Part shown: positions 45,011 through 53,516 of the stretch, in pieces | Numbering within the stretch: the stretch's first letter is position 1 | Layout: the number at the start of each line of letters is the position of its first letter | The notes under the pieces: model-generated | What the model saw: the letters and a program-made list of their open reading frames with translations, nothing else | What the model was told of the DNA's origin: nothing | Database searches by the model: none | Made by a program: the position numbers and the translations under genes | Source: Eggerthella lenta DSM 2243 | Lineage (GTDB): Bacteria > Actinomycetota > Coriobacteriia > Coriobacteriales > Eggerthellaceae | NCBI RefSeq assembly: GCF_000024265.1 | Contig: NC_013204.1 | Span: 682,001 to 746,000 of the forward strand | Length of the DNA stretch: 64,000 nucleotides | Direction: 5' to 3'

Positions 45011-45024
45011 GCGAAGCGGCTTCG

Positions 45025-45048
45025 GGCCCGAGGGAACCCCCTCGGGCC
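45025..45048 (+). other. Perfect hairpin between feoB and the Cys-rich Feo gene
   Basis: GGCCCGAGGG-AACC-CCCTCGGGCC, a 10-bp stem with a tetraloop and no T tract, 15 bases after the feoB stop. It may stabilise the feoB mRNA 3' end or reduce read-through. Confidence 0.6.
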
Positions 45049-45079
45049 TGTGCCCCGATGTTCCGAGAAAGGACGCGCT

Positions 45080-45310
45080 ATGTTTGGTTTGGAGTTCACG
45101 CCGTCTACGGTGGTCGTCGCGCTCATCGTGCTGGCGCTCGTGTTCCTCGCGGTTCGCCGCTTGGTGCGCAACGGCATGTGCGATTGCCATAAGGGAGACG
45201 ACGCGCACGGCGGATGCGCCGGAGGATGCGGCGGCTGCTCGGGCTGCGGCGCTGCCAGCGCCATGGTGGCCGACATGCAGAAGCGAGCCGCTGCGGAGTC
45301 GCACCGCTAA
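45080..45310 (+). CDS. FeoB-associated Cys-rich membrane protein
   Basis: A 76-residue protein with one N-terminal membrane helix (VVVALIVLALVFLAVRRLV) and a Cys/Gly-rich cytosolic tail with seven cysteines (MCDCHKG, GGCAGGCGGCSGCG). This is the plan of the FeoB-associated Cys-rich family, which may take the place of FeoC and handle iron next to the pore. AAAGGACG precedes the ATG. Confidence 0.88.
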   Translation: MFGLEFTPSTVVVALIVLALVFLAVRRLVRNGMCDCHKGDDAHGGCAGGCGGCSGCGAASAMVADMQKRAAAESHR

Positions 45311-45345
45311 CCGCCCCATACGCAGAGCGTCGTAACGCGATCAAC

Positions 45346-45373
45346 GAACGGATGTTTCACGTGAAACATCCGT
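45346..45373. other. parS-like ParB binding site 3 (exact, within a 28-bp palindrome)
   Basis: The exact parS consensus TGTTTCACGTGAAACA lies at 45352-45367. The palindrome extends perfectly by six more bases on each side (AACGGA/TCCGTT). It lies behind the Feo genes in non-coding DNA. Confidence 0.85.
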
Positions 45374-45505
45374 TTCGTCGTTTACGGGGGCAGAGGGCAC
45401 GGGGGCAGGGGAGCGGGGATGCCGTGGTCGCCCCCCCCCACTCTCTCTCCGTAGCCGCCCCTCCCTCCGATATGTGGAGGAATTGTAAACCATGGTAAAC
45501 TTCTA

Positions 45506-45537
45506 TTGCCCCGCAGCAAAAGTTATCGTAGACTAAC
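45506..45537 (+). promoter_or_regulatory. Promoter of the DtxR-family regulator with site C (GTTA-N8-TAAC)
   Basis: TTGCCC (45506-45511), 17 bases, TAGACT (45529-45534). GTTA-TCGTAGAC-TAAC (45522-45537) covers the -10 box. The regulator could thus repress itself with the same signal as in front of the feo genes. Confidence 0.65.
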
Positions 45538-45540
45538 AAT

Positions 45541-45670
45541 TGTCAGCGGGGCCGAGGAAATCGAACCCGCAGGCACCTCCTCTTTTTGCTGACACGGTGG
45601 TGGGGACTCTCCTCTCGTCTGGTCGTCCACCACACAGCACGCCGGCGAGGGACCCCCTTCCCTCGCCGGC
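45541..45670 (+). ncRNA. Structured 5' leader with three consecutive hairpins
   Basis: Starting at the predicted transcription start: stem 1 TGTCAGC (45541-45547)/GCTGACA (45588-45594); stem 2 GTGGTGG (45597-45603)/CCACCAC (45627-45633); stem 3 GCCGGCGAGGG (45641-45651)/CCCTCGCCGGC (45660-45670). The leader is about 219 bases long and precedes a metal-dependent regulator, so a cis-regulatory RNA is possible. No known riboswitch consensus was recognised. Confidence 0.45.
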
Positions 45671-45759
45671 TCCTCCAACACCCCTTGCACCGCCATCCGG
45701 TTTCAACTGGTTCCGCCTGTCGTGTGGTACCATGGAACGACGAACAAAAGGAGGGTTCC

Positions 45760-46140
45760 GTGGAAAAAATGTCCATGTCGCACGAGGACTACCTTGAAGC
45801 CATCGTGATGCTGGGAGGCACGACGGAGGTGTCGGTCAGGTCGGTCGACATCGCGACGAAGCTCGACGTGTCGAAGGCCTCGGTCAACAAAGCGATCAGC
45901 TCGCTCAAGGAAAAGGGTCTTGCCGACCAGCCCTATTACGGCGACATCACGCTCACCGAAGAAGGGTACGCCTACGGCATGTCGGTCCTCGACCGCCATC
46001 ACATGCTGTTCACGTTCCTCACGAAGGCGCTCGGCATCCCCGAGGAGCAGGCCGAGAAGGAAGCCTGCCTCATGGAGCACGCCATCAGCGACGAATCGTT
46101 CAAAAAATGGAGTTCTTATATTAACAAGCTCGACCTGTAA
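45760..46140 (+). CDS. DtxR/MntR-family metal-dependent repressor
   Basis: A 126-residue protein from a GTG start (AAAGGAGGG upstream). A winged helix (VRSVDIATKLDVSKASVNKAISSLKEKG) and a dimerisation domain carry the expected metal ligands: Asp and Glu in SHEDYLEAI, His in LDRHHMLFTFL, Glu and His in ACLMEHAIS. It ends without an SH3 domain, as in MntR. It probably senses Fe2+ or Mn2+ and binds the GTTA-N8-TAAC sites at the feo genes and its own promoter; which metal is not certain. Confidence 0.88.
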   Translation: MEKMSMSHEDYLEAIVMLGGTTEVSVRSVDIATKLDVSKASVNKAISSLKEKGLADQPYYGDITLTEEGYAYGMSVLDRHHMLFTFLTKALGIPEEQAEKEACLMEHAISDESFKKWSSYINKLDL

Positions 46141-46324
46141 GCGGGTTTCGCCCCGCTTTCCCTGACCGTTTTCCTCGGTCACGCGAGCATTCAACAAGTT
46201 CTTAACGACGCGCCCGCCCGCCCCGCCCTCGGTGGCAGGGCGGGCGTCGGTGTGGTATGCTTTCCCCAGCTTCTGCATTAAACAAACCAAACACGAAACA
46301 CGATGCACAGAGGAGCCCCTTTCC

Positions 46325-47344
46325 TTGGCAACGCAGCCTTATATTCTCTCGTTTGACGAGGCGAAACGCGACACCCGTGCGCGCCGCCCCTCTTCTGCTG
46401 CGCCCGAATCGCGTCCCGTGATCCATTCCGTCGATGCCATCCCCGCATTCGAGTCGCCCTTCCGCCAGGCAGGCGAGGGGCGGGGGAGCGCGCGAACGGC
46501 GGCGCACGCGCGCCCGTCGGGCGCTGCGCGGCGATCGTCCGCGGGAGCCGGCGACGGTTCGTTCGCCCGCATATCGACGTTCGATCGTCCCGCAGGCCGT
46601 CATGCGGCGCCGCGTCCGGCGTCGTCGAGCTCGCGCCGTGCATCGAGCTCGTACGGCACGGGCCGCTTCTCCTCGTTCGACGAGCGCATCGAGGAACAGC
46701 CCGAAGAGGAAGTCGAAGAGCGCCGCCTGACCCGCAAGGAGCAGCGCAAGAAGGCGCGCGCCAAGAGCAAGGCCGAGCGCGCGTTCACCAAGCAGTTCGG
46801 CGGCTCGAAGCCGTCCGATGCCTCGCAATCGGGCCCGCGCGCCGCGGTGTACAAGGGCGAGATGGGCGCGAAGCACCGTCAGGCCGCGCGCATGCAGAAC
46901 GCGGAGAGCCCGCAGGCTTCGGCGAAGCGCGGCTTCTCGCTGGGATCGCTCGCATCGCTCAAGTCGTCGCCGAAGTTCATCGCGAGCGCGGCCGTCGCCG
47001 TCTGCCTCGTGCTCTCGTGCGCCTTCCTGTACCCGCCGGCGCAGCAGTACTACCATGCGCTGCGCGAGCGCGACCAGCTGGCCGCCGAGTATGCGGCGCT
47101 CGAGGAGCGCAACGGCGCCCTCGAAAGCGACGTCTCGTCGCTGCAGACCGACGCCGGCATCGAGGATCGCGCCCACGAGCAGTTCGGATGGGTGAAGAAG
47201 GGCGAGGAGACGGCGAACGTGCGCGGCCTCGACCTTGACGAGGACGAGGCATCCACGTTCCGCGCCAACATCACGCCGGGCAGCGTCGAGGCGCCGGAGA
47301 CGTGGTACTCGCCGTTCCTGGACGCCCTGTTCGGCGTCGAGTAG
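46325..47344 (+). CDS. DivIC/FtsB-like septum formation initiator with a long N-terminal region
   Basis: A 339-residue protein from a TTG start (GAGGAG upstream). The first 200 residues are disordered, Ser/Arg/Ala-rich, ending in a charged stretch (RRLTRKEQRKKARAKSKAER). A single membrane helix (FIASAAVAVCLVLSCAFLY, near 218-236) precedes a coiled coil (about 240-275) and a short extracytoplasmic domain with EQFGWVKKGEE, as in DivIC/FtsB. Family members are usually 100-150 residues, so the cytosolic extension is unusual. It should act in the divisome. Confidence 0.78.
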   Translation: MATQPYILSFDEAKRDTRARRPSSAAPESRPVIHSVDAIPAFESPFRQAGEGRGSARTAAHARPSGAARRSSAGAGDGSFARISTFDRPAGRHAAPRPASSSSRRASSSYGTGRFSSFDERIEEQPEEEVEERRLTRKEQRKKARAKSKAERAFTKQFGGSKPSDASQSGPRAAVYKGEMGAKHRQAARMQNAESPQASAKRGFSLGSLASLKSSPKFIASAAVAVCLVLSCAFLYPPAQQYYHALRERDQLAAEYAALEERNGALESDVSSLQTDAGIEDRAHEQFGWVKKGEETANVRGLDLDEDEASTFRANITPGSVEAPETWYSPFLDALFGVE

Positions 47345-47363
47345 ACCGAGGGAAGGGGTCGCC

Positions 47364-48347
47364 ATGAGCGCCATCGCGGAGCCCGAGAGTACCGAAAGCG
47401 GTTTCCAGGCGGGCCGATACGCGGCCATCGACATCGGCACCGTGACGTGCCGCATGCTCGTGGCCGACGTGGACGAGGCGGGGCGGCTCCATGAGCTCGA
47501 CCGCGAGTACACCATCACGAACCTCGGCGAGGGCGTGGACGCGACGGGCGTGCTGAAGCCCGCGGCCATGCAGCGCGTGGCCGATGCCGTGGCGCGCTTC
47601 CTCGACGTGCTGCGCGGGTTCGCCACGCCGGAACATCCCGCCATCACGACGAGGGCCATGGCCACGTCGGCCGCGCGCGACGCGCGCAACGCCGACGAGT
47701 TCGAGGCGCTGATGGCGGGCTTGGGCGTCACGCTGTCCGTCATCCCCGGCGAGCGCGAGGCGGCCCTCTCCTTCGCGGGCGCGTCGTGCGACTTCCGGGG
47801 GGAGCGCCTGCTCGTGGTGGACATCGGCGGCGGCTCGACCGAGGTCATCGCCGGGCGCGCGGGCAGCCGGCCCGATCGCTCGCACTCCTTCAACATCGGA
47901 TGCCGTCGCGTGACGGAGAAGTTCTTCGCGGCCGATCCTCCCGGCGCCGGCGAGCTCGAACGGGCCCGCGCGTGGGTGGAGGAGGGGATGCGCCCCTACT
48001 TCGACGAGCTGCGCGGGGCGGGCTTCGCACCCGAGCGGCTGGTGGCGGTGGCCGGCACGGCCACCACGGTGGTGTCGATCCACGAGCGCATGGAGGTGTA
48101 CGACACCTCCCGCGTGCATAAGGCCGTCATCACGCGCCCCATGCTCGACGGGGTGGCCGACCAGCTGGAACGCGTCCCGCTCGCGCAGCGCGAGCGCATC
48201 GTCGGGCTCGATCCGGGCCGCGCGCCCGTCATCGTGGCCGGCATGGTGATCCTGCAGACGGTGCTCGACCTGGCCGGCGTCGATTCGTTCACGGTCAGCG
48301 AATCGGACATTCTCCACGGCATCATTTTGGACGAAGCGGCGCGCTGA
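47364..48347 (+). CDS. Ppx/GppA family phosphatase
   Basis: A 327-residue protein of the sugar-kinase/actin-fold exopolyphosphatase/pppGpp phosphatase family: AAIDIGTVTCRMLVAD at the start, TRAMATSAARDARN, VVDIGGGSTEVIAG and VAGTATTVVSIHERM. It is the short two-domain form. It should hydrolyse polyphosphate or pppGpp. It follows the DivIC-like gene after 19 bases, probably in one operon. Confidence 0.9.
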   Translation: MSAIAEPESTESGFQAGRYAAIDIGTVTCRMLVADVDEAGRLHELDREYTITNLGEGVDATGVLKPAAMQRVADAVARFLDVLRGFATPEHPAITTRAMATSAARDARNADEFEALMAGLGVTLSVIPGEREAALSFAGASCDFRGERLLVVDIGGGSTEVIAGRAGSRPDRSHSFNIGCRRVTEKFFAADPPGAGELERARAWVEEGMRPYFDELRGAGFAPERLVAVAGTATTVVSIHERMEVYDTSRVHKAVITRPMLDGVADQLERVPLAQRERIVGLDPGRAPVIVAGMVILQTVLDLAGVDSFTVSESDILHGIILDEAAR

Positions 48348-48412
48348 GGTCCCGCCGTCCGATAAAGTTTGCTACCATAGGGCCTGCTCGTTTTCAGCGG
48401 GCCGTCGCACGC

Positions 48413-48497
48413 GGGGGCGTGGCGGAATTGGCATACGCAGGAGACTTAAAATCTTCCGGCTTCGGCCTTGCGGGTTCGAGTCCCGCCGCCCCTACCA
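48413..48497 (+). tRNA. tRNA-Leu (anticodon UAA)
   Basis: Acceptor GGGGGCG pairs with CGCCCCT, the anticodon loop is CTTAAAA (TAA), there is a long variable arm (CCGGCTTCGGCC region) and a T arm GCGGG-TTCGAGT-CCCGC. CCA is encoded at 48495-48497. Confidence 0.95.
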
Positions 48498-48548
48498 CCT
48501 TGCGCTTCATGGTGCGGCGAGCGCCACGGAGGCGACGCCTCCCGCTTC

Positions 48549-48857
48549 CTACTCCTCGTCGTACGCTTCCAGCACGGCGGGCAGCGACGCGGTCACGACG
48601 TTGCCGACGGCCGGCAGCCCGATGAGCACCGCGCTGATCACCTCGTCGCGCGTGGCACCGTGCATCTTCGCCATCTTCACGTGGAACGGCAGGCCGCTGT
48701 CGAGACGGGCCGCCGCCATGACGGCGAGGTAGGCGAGAGCGGCGGTCTTGTCGTCGAGCGCGCTGGCCGCGCCGAGCGCCTGCACCGCCTCCGACCATGC
48801 CTGCTGGTGCTGCGGAGCCTCTTGGGCGAATGCCTGGAATGCGGGGCTGACGTTCAT
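48549..48857 (-). CDS. Carboxymuconolactone decarboxylase-like protein without the usual cysteines
   Basis: A 102-residue all-helical protein with the CMD/AhpD-like pattern (LDDKTAALAYLAVMAAARLDSGLPFHVKMAKMHGATRDEVISAVL). The CxxC of the AhpD group is replaced by SGLPFH, so a thiol-peroxidase role is unlikely. GAAGGAGG precedes the ATG at 48857; the longer upstream frame lacks a good start. Confidence 0.8.
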   Translation of the reverse strand: MNVSPAFQAFAQEAPQHQQAWSEAVQALGAASALDDKTAALAYLAVMAAARLDSGLPFHVKMAKMHGATRDEVISAVLIGLPAVGNVVTASLPAVLEAYDEE

Positions 48858-49062
48858 GGACGCCTCCTTCTCGCGCGGGATTTTCGATGCTCCCAGTGTA
48901 GCAAGCGAAGCGTCGCTTGACGCAAAGCGTTGCATACTCTCAACCTGATATGCGGAGAAACCCGGAAAAATAAGCCGCTGGCGCAGCGCACGGAAAGCGC
49001 CCGCTTTTCTTTGTGATACCATGTCGAGCGGATCATTCGCCCAGGCCTACAGAGAAAGTGCT

Positions 49063-50112
49063 ATGGAGACAATCAACGAAATCATCGCAGCCGTAGAAGA
49101 ACCTCCCGAGTCGTTCGAGCAGTACCTGACGTCGTACGCCGACCGCGTGGGCGACCTGGTGAACTCCTTCATCCCGAAGGGCACGCACGCGGACATGGAC
49201 CGCTACCTGTACCAGCCGCTCATGGCGTACAGCCAGAACGGCGGCAAGCGCCATCGCCCGCTCATCTGCTTCGCGGCCTGTCGCGCCGTGGGCGGTGACA
49301 TGGCGCGCGCGACCAGCGCCGCGGCCGCCATCGAGCACTTTCATACCGCGGCCCTCATCCACGACGACATCGCCGACGAGGCCGAGCTTCGCCGCGGCGA
49401 GCCGTGCATGCACCTCACCGAGGGCATGGGGCTGGCCATCAACGCGGGCGACCTCGCGCTGTCCCTCGTCAACGGCACGGTGGTGTCGGATGAGAACCTC
49501 GACGATGCCACGAAGGTGCGCGTCATCACCGAGCTCATCGACATGACCCGCCGCACCATCGAAGGCCAGGCGCTCGACATCGGATGGGCGCGTGACGGCC
49601 GCTACGACATCACGCCTGAAGACTACCTGGTCATGGCCACGCACAAGACCGCGCATTACTCCGGCGCGGTGCCCCTGGCCATCGGCGCCATCATCGGCGG
49701 CGGCACCGAGGTCGAAGTCGAGGCGCTGCGCAACTACGGCCTGGACACCGGCCTCGCGTTCCAGATCCAGGACGACCTGCTGAACCTCGTGGGCTCCGAG
49801 GAGAGCACGAAGAAGGACTTCCGCAACGACATCACCGAGGGCAAGCGCACGCTCATGGTGGTGCACGCGCTGCAGCACTCCGACGATCGCGACCGCCTCA
49901 TCGACATCCTGTCGTCGAAGGAGAAGGACCAGGCCGTGCTCGCCGAGGCCGTCGCCATCATGGAGGCGTCCGGCAGCATCGACTACGCGCGCAACTACGC
50001 CGAGAACCTCACGAGCATCGCGAAGAACCGCCTGACCGACATGGTGCGCCCCTCCACGGCCCGCGACCTCCTCGTCTCCATGGCCGACTGGTTCGTCAGC
50101 CGCTTGAAGTGA
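49063..50112 (+). CDS. Polyprenyl diphosphate synthase
   Basis: A 349-residue prenyl chain elongation enzyme. GGKRHRP (60-66) binds IPP, the first Asp-rich motif is DDIAD (101-105), and the second is QDDLLN (near 236-241, Asn instead of the last Asp). The product may be the menaquinone side chain or a precursor for undecaprenyl phosphate; not decided by sequence. The ATG at 49063 is likely; one at 49021 overlaps the probable -10 region (GATACC at 49015-49020). Confidence 0.9.
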   Translation: METINEIIAAVEEPPESFEQYLTSYADRVGDLVNSFIPKGTHADMDRYLYQPLMAYSQNGGKRHRPLICFAACRAVGGDMARATSAAAAIEHFHTAALIHDDIADEAELRRGEPCMHLTEGMGLAINAGDLALSLVNGTVVSDENLDDATKVRVITELIDMTRRTIEGQALDIGWARDGRYDITPEDYLVMATHKTAHYSGAVPLAIGAIIGGGTEVEVEALRNYGLDTGLAFQIQDDLLNLVGSEESTKKDFRNDITEGKRTLMVVHALQHSDDRDRLIDILSSKEKDQAVLAEAVAIMEASGSIDYARNYAENLTSIAKNRLTDMVRPSTARDLLVSMADWFVSRLK

Positions 50113-50144
50113 TCTGATCTACGTTTCGAGATGCACCTCATCAG

Positions 50145-50170
50145 GGCCCGGATTCGTCCGGGTCTTTTTT
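50145..50170 (+). terminator. Terminator of the polyprenyl synthase gene
   Basis: An 8-bp stem GGCCCGGA-TTCG-TCCGGGTC followed by TTTTTT. It overlaps the last bases of the convergent regulator gene. Confidence 0.88.
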
Positions 50171-51593
50171 AGCGCGCCAACTCCTCCTGCACGAGGTCGA
50201 TCAGCTCTTCGCGGCTGTGAACGTCCAGCTTCTGATGGATGTGGTTGATATGCGTTGACGATGTTCCCGGCGAGATGCACAGGGCCTTCTGCACGTACGT
50301 CATGTTGCGGCCCTGCGCCACCAGCTCGAGCACTTCGGCTTCCCGTGCCGTCAGACCGTAGCGCTCGGCAAGCGCGTGCGCCGCGGCGGCAGGGGTACTC
50401 TCGCGCTCGCGCTCCGCGGGGGCTTTCAGCCCGATGCGGCCGAGCATCACCGCGACGGTCAGGCACAGGATGGCGTAAGCGGCGAACATGATCAAAAGGA
50501 TGTCGAAGTCGATGGCGATCTTCATGATGTCGAACAGGAGAATGGCCGCAGCGTAGCCGACGATCATGCCGATGAGGCCGAACGAACGTGTCCAGAACAC
50601 GAAGGTGAACGATCCGATGTGAAAGTACTTCTTGGCATTGCTCGGGCCGACGCTGCAGATGATGGCCTCGCAGATGACGATGAACGCCACGACGGCCGGC
50701 AGCGTTTCCTGCAAACCGTAGCGAAGGAACGGCGGGAGCAGCAGACCGAGCGAGGCGAGCGGGATGAGCACGGTGGTGACGAGGGAGGCGTGCCGTTGCG
50801 GCAACAGCATCCAAACGCATCCTGCGATGACGAGGACGAGCACGGTCCATCCCGCGAGGAAGGGGTCGATGCCGGCGGGTATCATGAAGTTCTCGACGGT
50901 TCCGGTGCGCCGGTTCAAAAGCGAGAAGAAGCTGATCATGAATCCGAATACGAACAGGATGACGATGAGGTACAGGGGAAACGGAGGCTGGATCGTCACG
51001 CTGGGCGCAGTTCGTGCCGACGCGCGCGTTCGATAAGCGCCTAGTGCCGCCGAGACGACGGGCAACACCCCGCCGAACAGAATGGCCGATCGTGCGCCCA
51101 ACTGTATGGATACGAGGACGATGACGATGGTGAGCAGGCTGCAGAGCGCTAGGAACAGCGGTCGCTCCTGGGAGGTCTCGGACGAGATATGCTCGCACCA
51201 TGCGAGGACGAGGATGGCCGATGCGCCGCACGCGAACAAGCGCGACCAGGCGACGGGAACCATCTCGGGTGAGAGAAGGCTGACTGTCTGCAAAATACAC
51301 GCGGTTCCGGAGCCCGCGAGCCCGAGGACGAACAGGTGCGACCCGTGCGCGCGAGGCCCCAACAACCCGACCGCGACCAAGGCGACGACGTTGCCGCATA
51401 TCAGAGCAACGTTCTCCGGTGCCAGCCCGATGGACTCCGCAATCTTGATTTCCGACGACCCGAACATGATGGCGACGTATCCCCAGAAAAGCGCCGAGGC
51501 GAACGCATCGAGCGCGATGCCGCCTCTTTGAATGTCGGAGCGGGCCGGTTTGGCGACAACTCGACTCTTTTCTCCCCCTGTGGCTTGCTGCAT
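50169..51593 (-). CDS. Membrane-embedded LuxR-type regulator, module 3
   Basis: A 474-residue protein with about twelve hydrophobic segments (residues 25-400) and a C-terminal LuxR helix-turn-helix (YGLTAREAEVLELVAQGRN, SPGTSSTHINHIHQKL). It is divergent from the flavoprotein of module 3. It is less similar to the regulators at 3700 and 6031 than those are to each other. It probably controls module 3. Confidence 0.85.
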   Translation of the reverse strand: MQQATGGEKSRVVAKPARSDIQRGGIALDAFASALFWGYVAIMFGSSEIKIAESIGLAPENVALICGNVVALVAVGLLGPRAHGSHLFVLGLAGSGTACILQTVSLLSPEMVPVAWSRLFACGASAILVLAWCEHISSETSQERPLFLALCSLLTIVIVLVSIQLGARSAILFGGVLPVVSAALGAYRTRASARTAPSVTIQPPFPLYLIVILFVFGFMISFFSLLNRRTGTVENFMIPAGIDPFLAGWTVLVLVIAGCVWMLLPQRHASLVTTVLIPLASLGLLLPPFLRYGLQETLPAVVAFIVICEAIICSVGPSNAKKYFHIGSFTFVFWTRSFGLIGMIVGYAAAILLFDIMKIAIDFDILLIMFAAYAILCLTVAVMLGRIGLKAPAERERESTPAAAAHALAERYGLTAREAEVLELVAQGRNMTYVQKALCISPGTSSTHINHIHQKLDVHSREELIDLVQEELAR

Positions 51594-51628
51594 TGCATTC
51601 TCCCCGGTGAGCTGCGTGTCAAATACTT

Positions 51629-51672
51629 TATATGATGGACAGATCCCCTTGCTGCGGCGCGTAAATCATATA
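51629..51672. promoter_or_regulatory. Widely spaced inverted repeat in the module 3 divergent region
   Basis: TATATGAT (51629-51636) and ATCATATA (51665-51672) are perfect reverse complements with centres 36 bases apart. They could bind two dimers of the module 3 regulator. The ATCGGATGGAGCA motif of modules 1 and 2 is not present here. Confidence 0.45.
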
Positions 51673-51793
51673 CCTTGTTCGATGTTTTCGCGCTTCGTTC
51701 CCCTGTACGCTCCTCGCCGTCAAAGGCCCTTTGCGAGATGCGCGTCGAAGCGATTTCGCGGCCTATGGTAGCGGAAAACAAGAGGAGGAACAA

Positions 51794-53395
51794 ATGGGAA
51801 CAAGGGATAACGAGAGCATGGGTTTAACGCGGCGTGGCTTTCTCACCGGCGCGCTCGCCCTCGGCGCGGTCGGCGCGGGCAGCATGCTTGCGGGATGCTC
51901 GTCCGAGGGGGGCGCGGGCGCTCCGGCAAGCGACGAGCGTGCGTGGGATCAAGAAACCGACGTGGTGGTGGTCGGAACGGGCTTCGCCGGTTTGGCAGCC
52001 GCTCATGAGGCTGCGAAGGCGGGCAGCCAGGTCGTTCTTGTCGAAAAAGCTCCCGAAAAGTACGCAGGCGGCAATAGCCGCGCATGCGCCCAGGCCATCT
52101 GGTCGCCGGAAAAGACCGCCGAAGGCGTTGCCTACTTCAAGGAGATCACCGGCGATTACCACCTCGTCGGACTCGACGATGCCGTGATCGAGGCCTATAT
52201 CGGCGGCGCGAAAGAGAACGCCGATTGGCTGTTGGACGAGTTCGAGATCGAGACGAAGACGCACAACGCCTGCGAGTACCCCGCTGCGAAAACCGCTTCG
52301 GCGGTGGGCGATTCCAACACGCTCATTCCGGCCGAAGGGTTGGGTAACGCTCGGGTCTGGGCGCCTATGTTCGAGGTGGTAGGAAGCGAGTCGGGCGTTA
52401 CGTCTCTGTTCGAGACGGCCTTCACCGATCTCGTGTTCAACGAGGCTGGCGAAGCGATCGGCATCGAGGCGCAGCAAGGCGAATCGCCCCTCCTCATCAA
52501 GGCGAAGAAGGGCGTCGTGCTCGCTTGCGGCGGGTTCGAGTACAACGAGGAAATGAAGGCGAATAACTGCCGTTACCCGTCGCTCGCGTGGGGCACGCCG
52601 TACAACACGGGCGATGCTCTGACGGCGTGTCGCAAGTACGATATCGACTTCTGGCACATGAACTCCGCGACGCCGGCAACGCGCGTCGGCGTGCAGGCTA
52701 CTTGGCTCGATGACGATTTCAGCGAATGCGGCTTCGACTGCGAAGTGGCAGGCGATGCCGGGTACGTGTGGACCGACAAGTACGGCAAGCGCTTCATGGA
52801 CGAGACTCGCTCCTATCAGCACGGATACGGTCGCGATGCGCTGTTCTACAACGACTCCGCCAAGATGGAATGGCCGCGCCTGCCGTTCTGGCAGGTTGTC
52901 GACGAGAGCACGCTGCCGTTTATGGGAACGAGCGGCAGCGGTTGGGTGCACATCGTCGGCGGCACCAGCGCTCCCGACAGCACCGAAGAGTTGCTTTCCT
53001 CGGGCTTGATGGTCAAAGCCGACACTGTCGAGGAACTTGCTTCTCAGATGGGCGTCGAAGCGACGATCCTGCAGGAGAGTGTGGACGCGCTTTCCGGTCC
53101 CGATGACGAGTTCGGTCGAGCTGCGGAAAAGAAGCGCGCGCTTTCCGGCACGCTGTATGCGGTGCAGCTCCAGCCCATCATGGTGAACACCAACGGCGGG
53201 CCGAAGCGCGATGCGAGTGCGCGCATCGTGCATACGGACGGCACGCCTGTCGAGCGGCTGTTCTCCGCTGGCGAGCTCGGCTCCGTATGGGCTTGGTACT
53301 ACCAGGGTGCCGGCAACGTGAGCGAATGCATGGTGTTCGGCCGCATCGCCGGGCGCAATGCCGCTGCGCTGACTCCTTGGGACGCTGAAGCTTAG
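51794..53395 (+). CDS. Tat-exported FAD-dependent reductase, module 3
   Basis: A 533-residue flavoprotein. Tat signal LTRRGFLTG, lipobox LAGC, FAD-binding VVVGTGFAGLAAAHEAAKAG and VEKAPEKYAGGNSR, and a C-terminal FAD-binding part with RLFSAGELGSVWAWYYQG. It belongs to the same family as modules 1 and 2 but is clearly diverged. Its substrate is unknown. AGAGGAGGAAC precedes the ATG. Confidence 0.88.
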   Translation: MGTRDNESMGLTRRGFLTGALALGAVGAGSMLAGCSSEGGAGAPASDERAWDQETDVVVVGTGFAGLAAAHEAAKAGSQVVLVEKAPEKYAGGNSRACAQAIWSPEKTAEGVAYFKEITGDYHLVGLDDAVIEAYIGGAKENADWLLDEFEIETKTHNACEYPAAKTASAVGDSNTLIPAEGLGNARVWAPMFEVVGSESGVTSLFETAFTDLVFNEAGEAIGIEAQQGESPLLIKAKKGVVLACGGFEYNEEMKANNCRYPSLAWGTPYNTGDALTACRKYDIDFWHMNSATPATRVGVQATWLDDDFSECGFDCEVAGDAGYVWTDKYGKRFMDETRSYQHGYGRDALFYNDSAKMEWPRLPFWQVVDESTLPFMGTSGSGWVHIVGGTSAPDSTEELLSSGLMVKADTVEELASQMGVEATILQESVDALSGPDDEFGRAAEKKRALSGTLYAVQLQPIMVNTNGGPKRDASARIVHTDGTPVERLFSAGELGSVWAWYYQGAGNVSECMVFGRIAGRNAAALTPWDAEA

Positions 53396-53516
53396 GGCTT
53401 CATCTGTTCCGTGACGCGGCCGTCCTTCCGACTCCCTCCCTCGTGCGGAAGGGCGGCCAAGAACCTGCGGGCGATCCGGAAGGTATCGCTCGCTCATCTG
53501 CCAAGGAGGCAATGCG

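Larger units (their letters stand above)
45374..45759. other. 386-base gene-free region before the DtxR-family regulator
   Basis: No credible coding sequence. It contains a C-rich stretch (45431-45470), a promoter with an overlapping metal-regulator site (45506-45537) and a folded leader (45541-45670). The rest up to the ribosome-binding site AAAGGAGGG (from 45747) shows nothing recognisable. Confidence 0.6.

Noticed and set aside
42407-45319. A 970-codon minus-strand open frame opposite feoB
   Set aside because: It is the complement of feoB, with His/Arg/Asp-rich sequence and no family features.
45541-45594. A tRNA-, tmRNA- or SRP-like gene (a stretch reminiscent of a T arm on the minus strand)
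   Set aside because: The putative T stem does not pair, there is no acceptor stem or CCA end, and no tmRNA or SRP core motif was found. It is kept only as a structured leader.
46222-46244. GC hairpin CCCGCCCT/AGGGCGGG as terminator of the DtxR-family gene
   Set aside because: There is no T run, and GC-rich spacers in this genome form such stems easily.
48668-48683. A CACGTG-centred sequence as a fourth parS
   Set aside because: It has five mismatches to the consensus and lies in a coding sequence.
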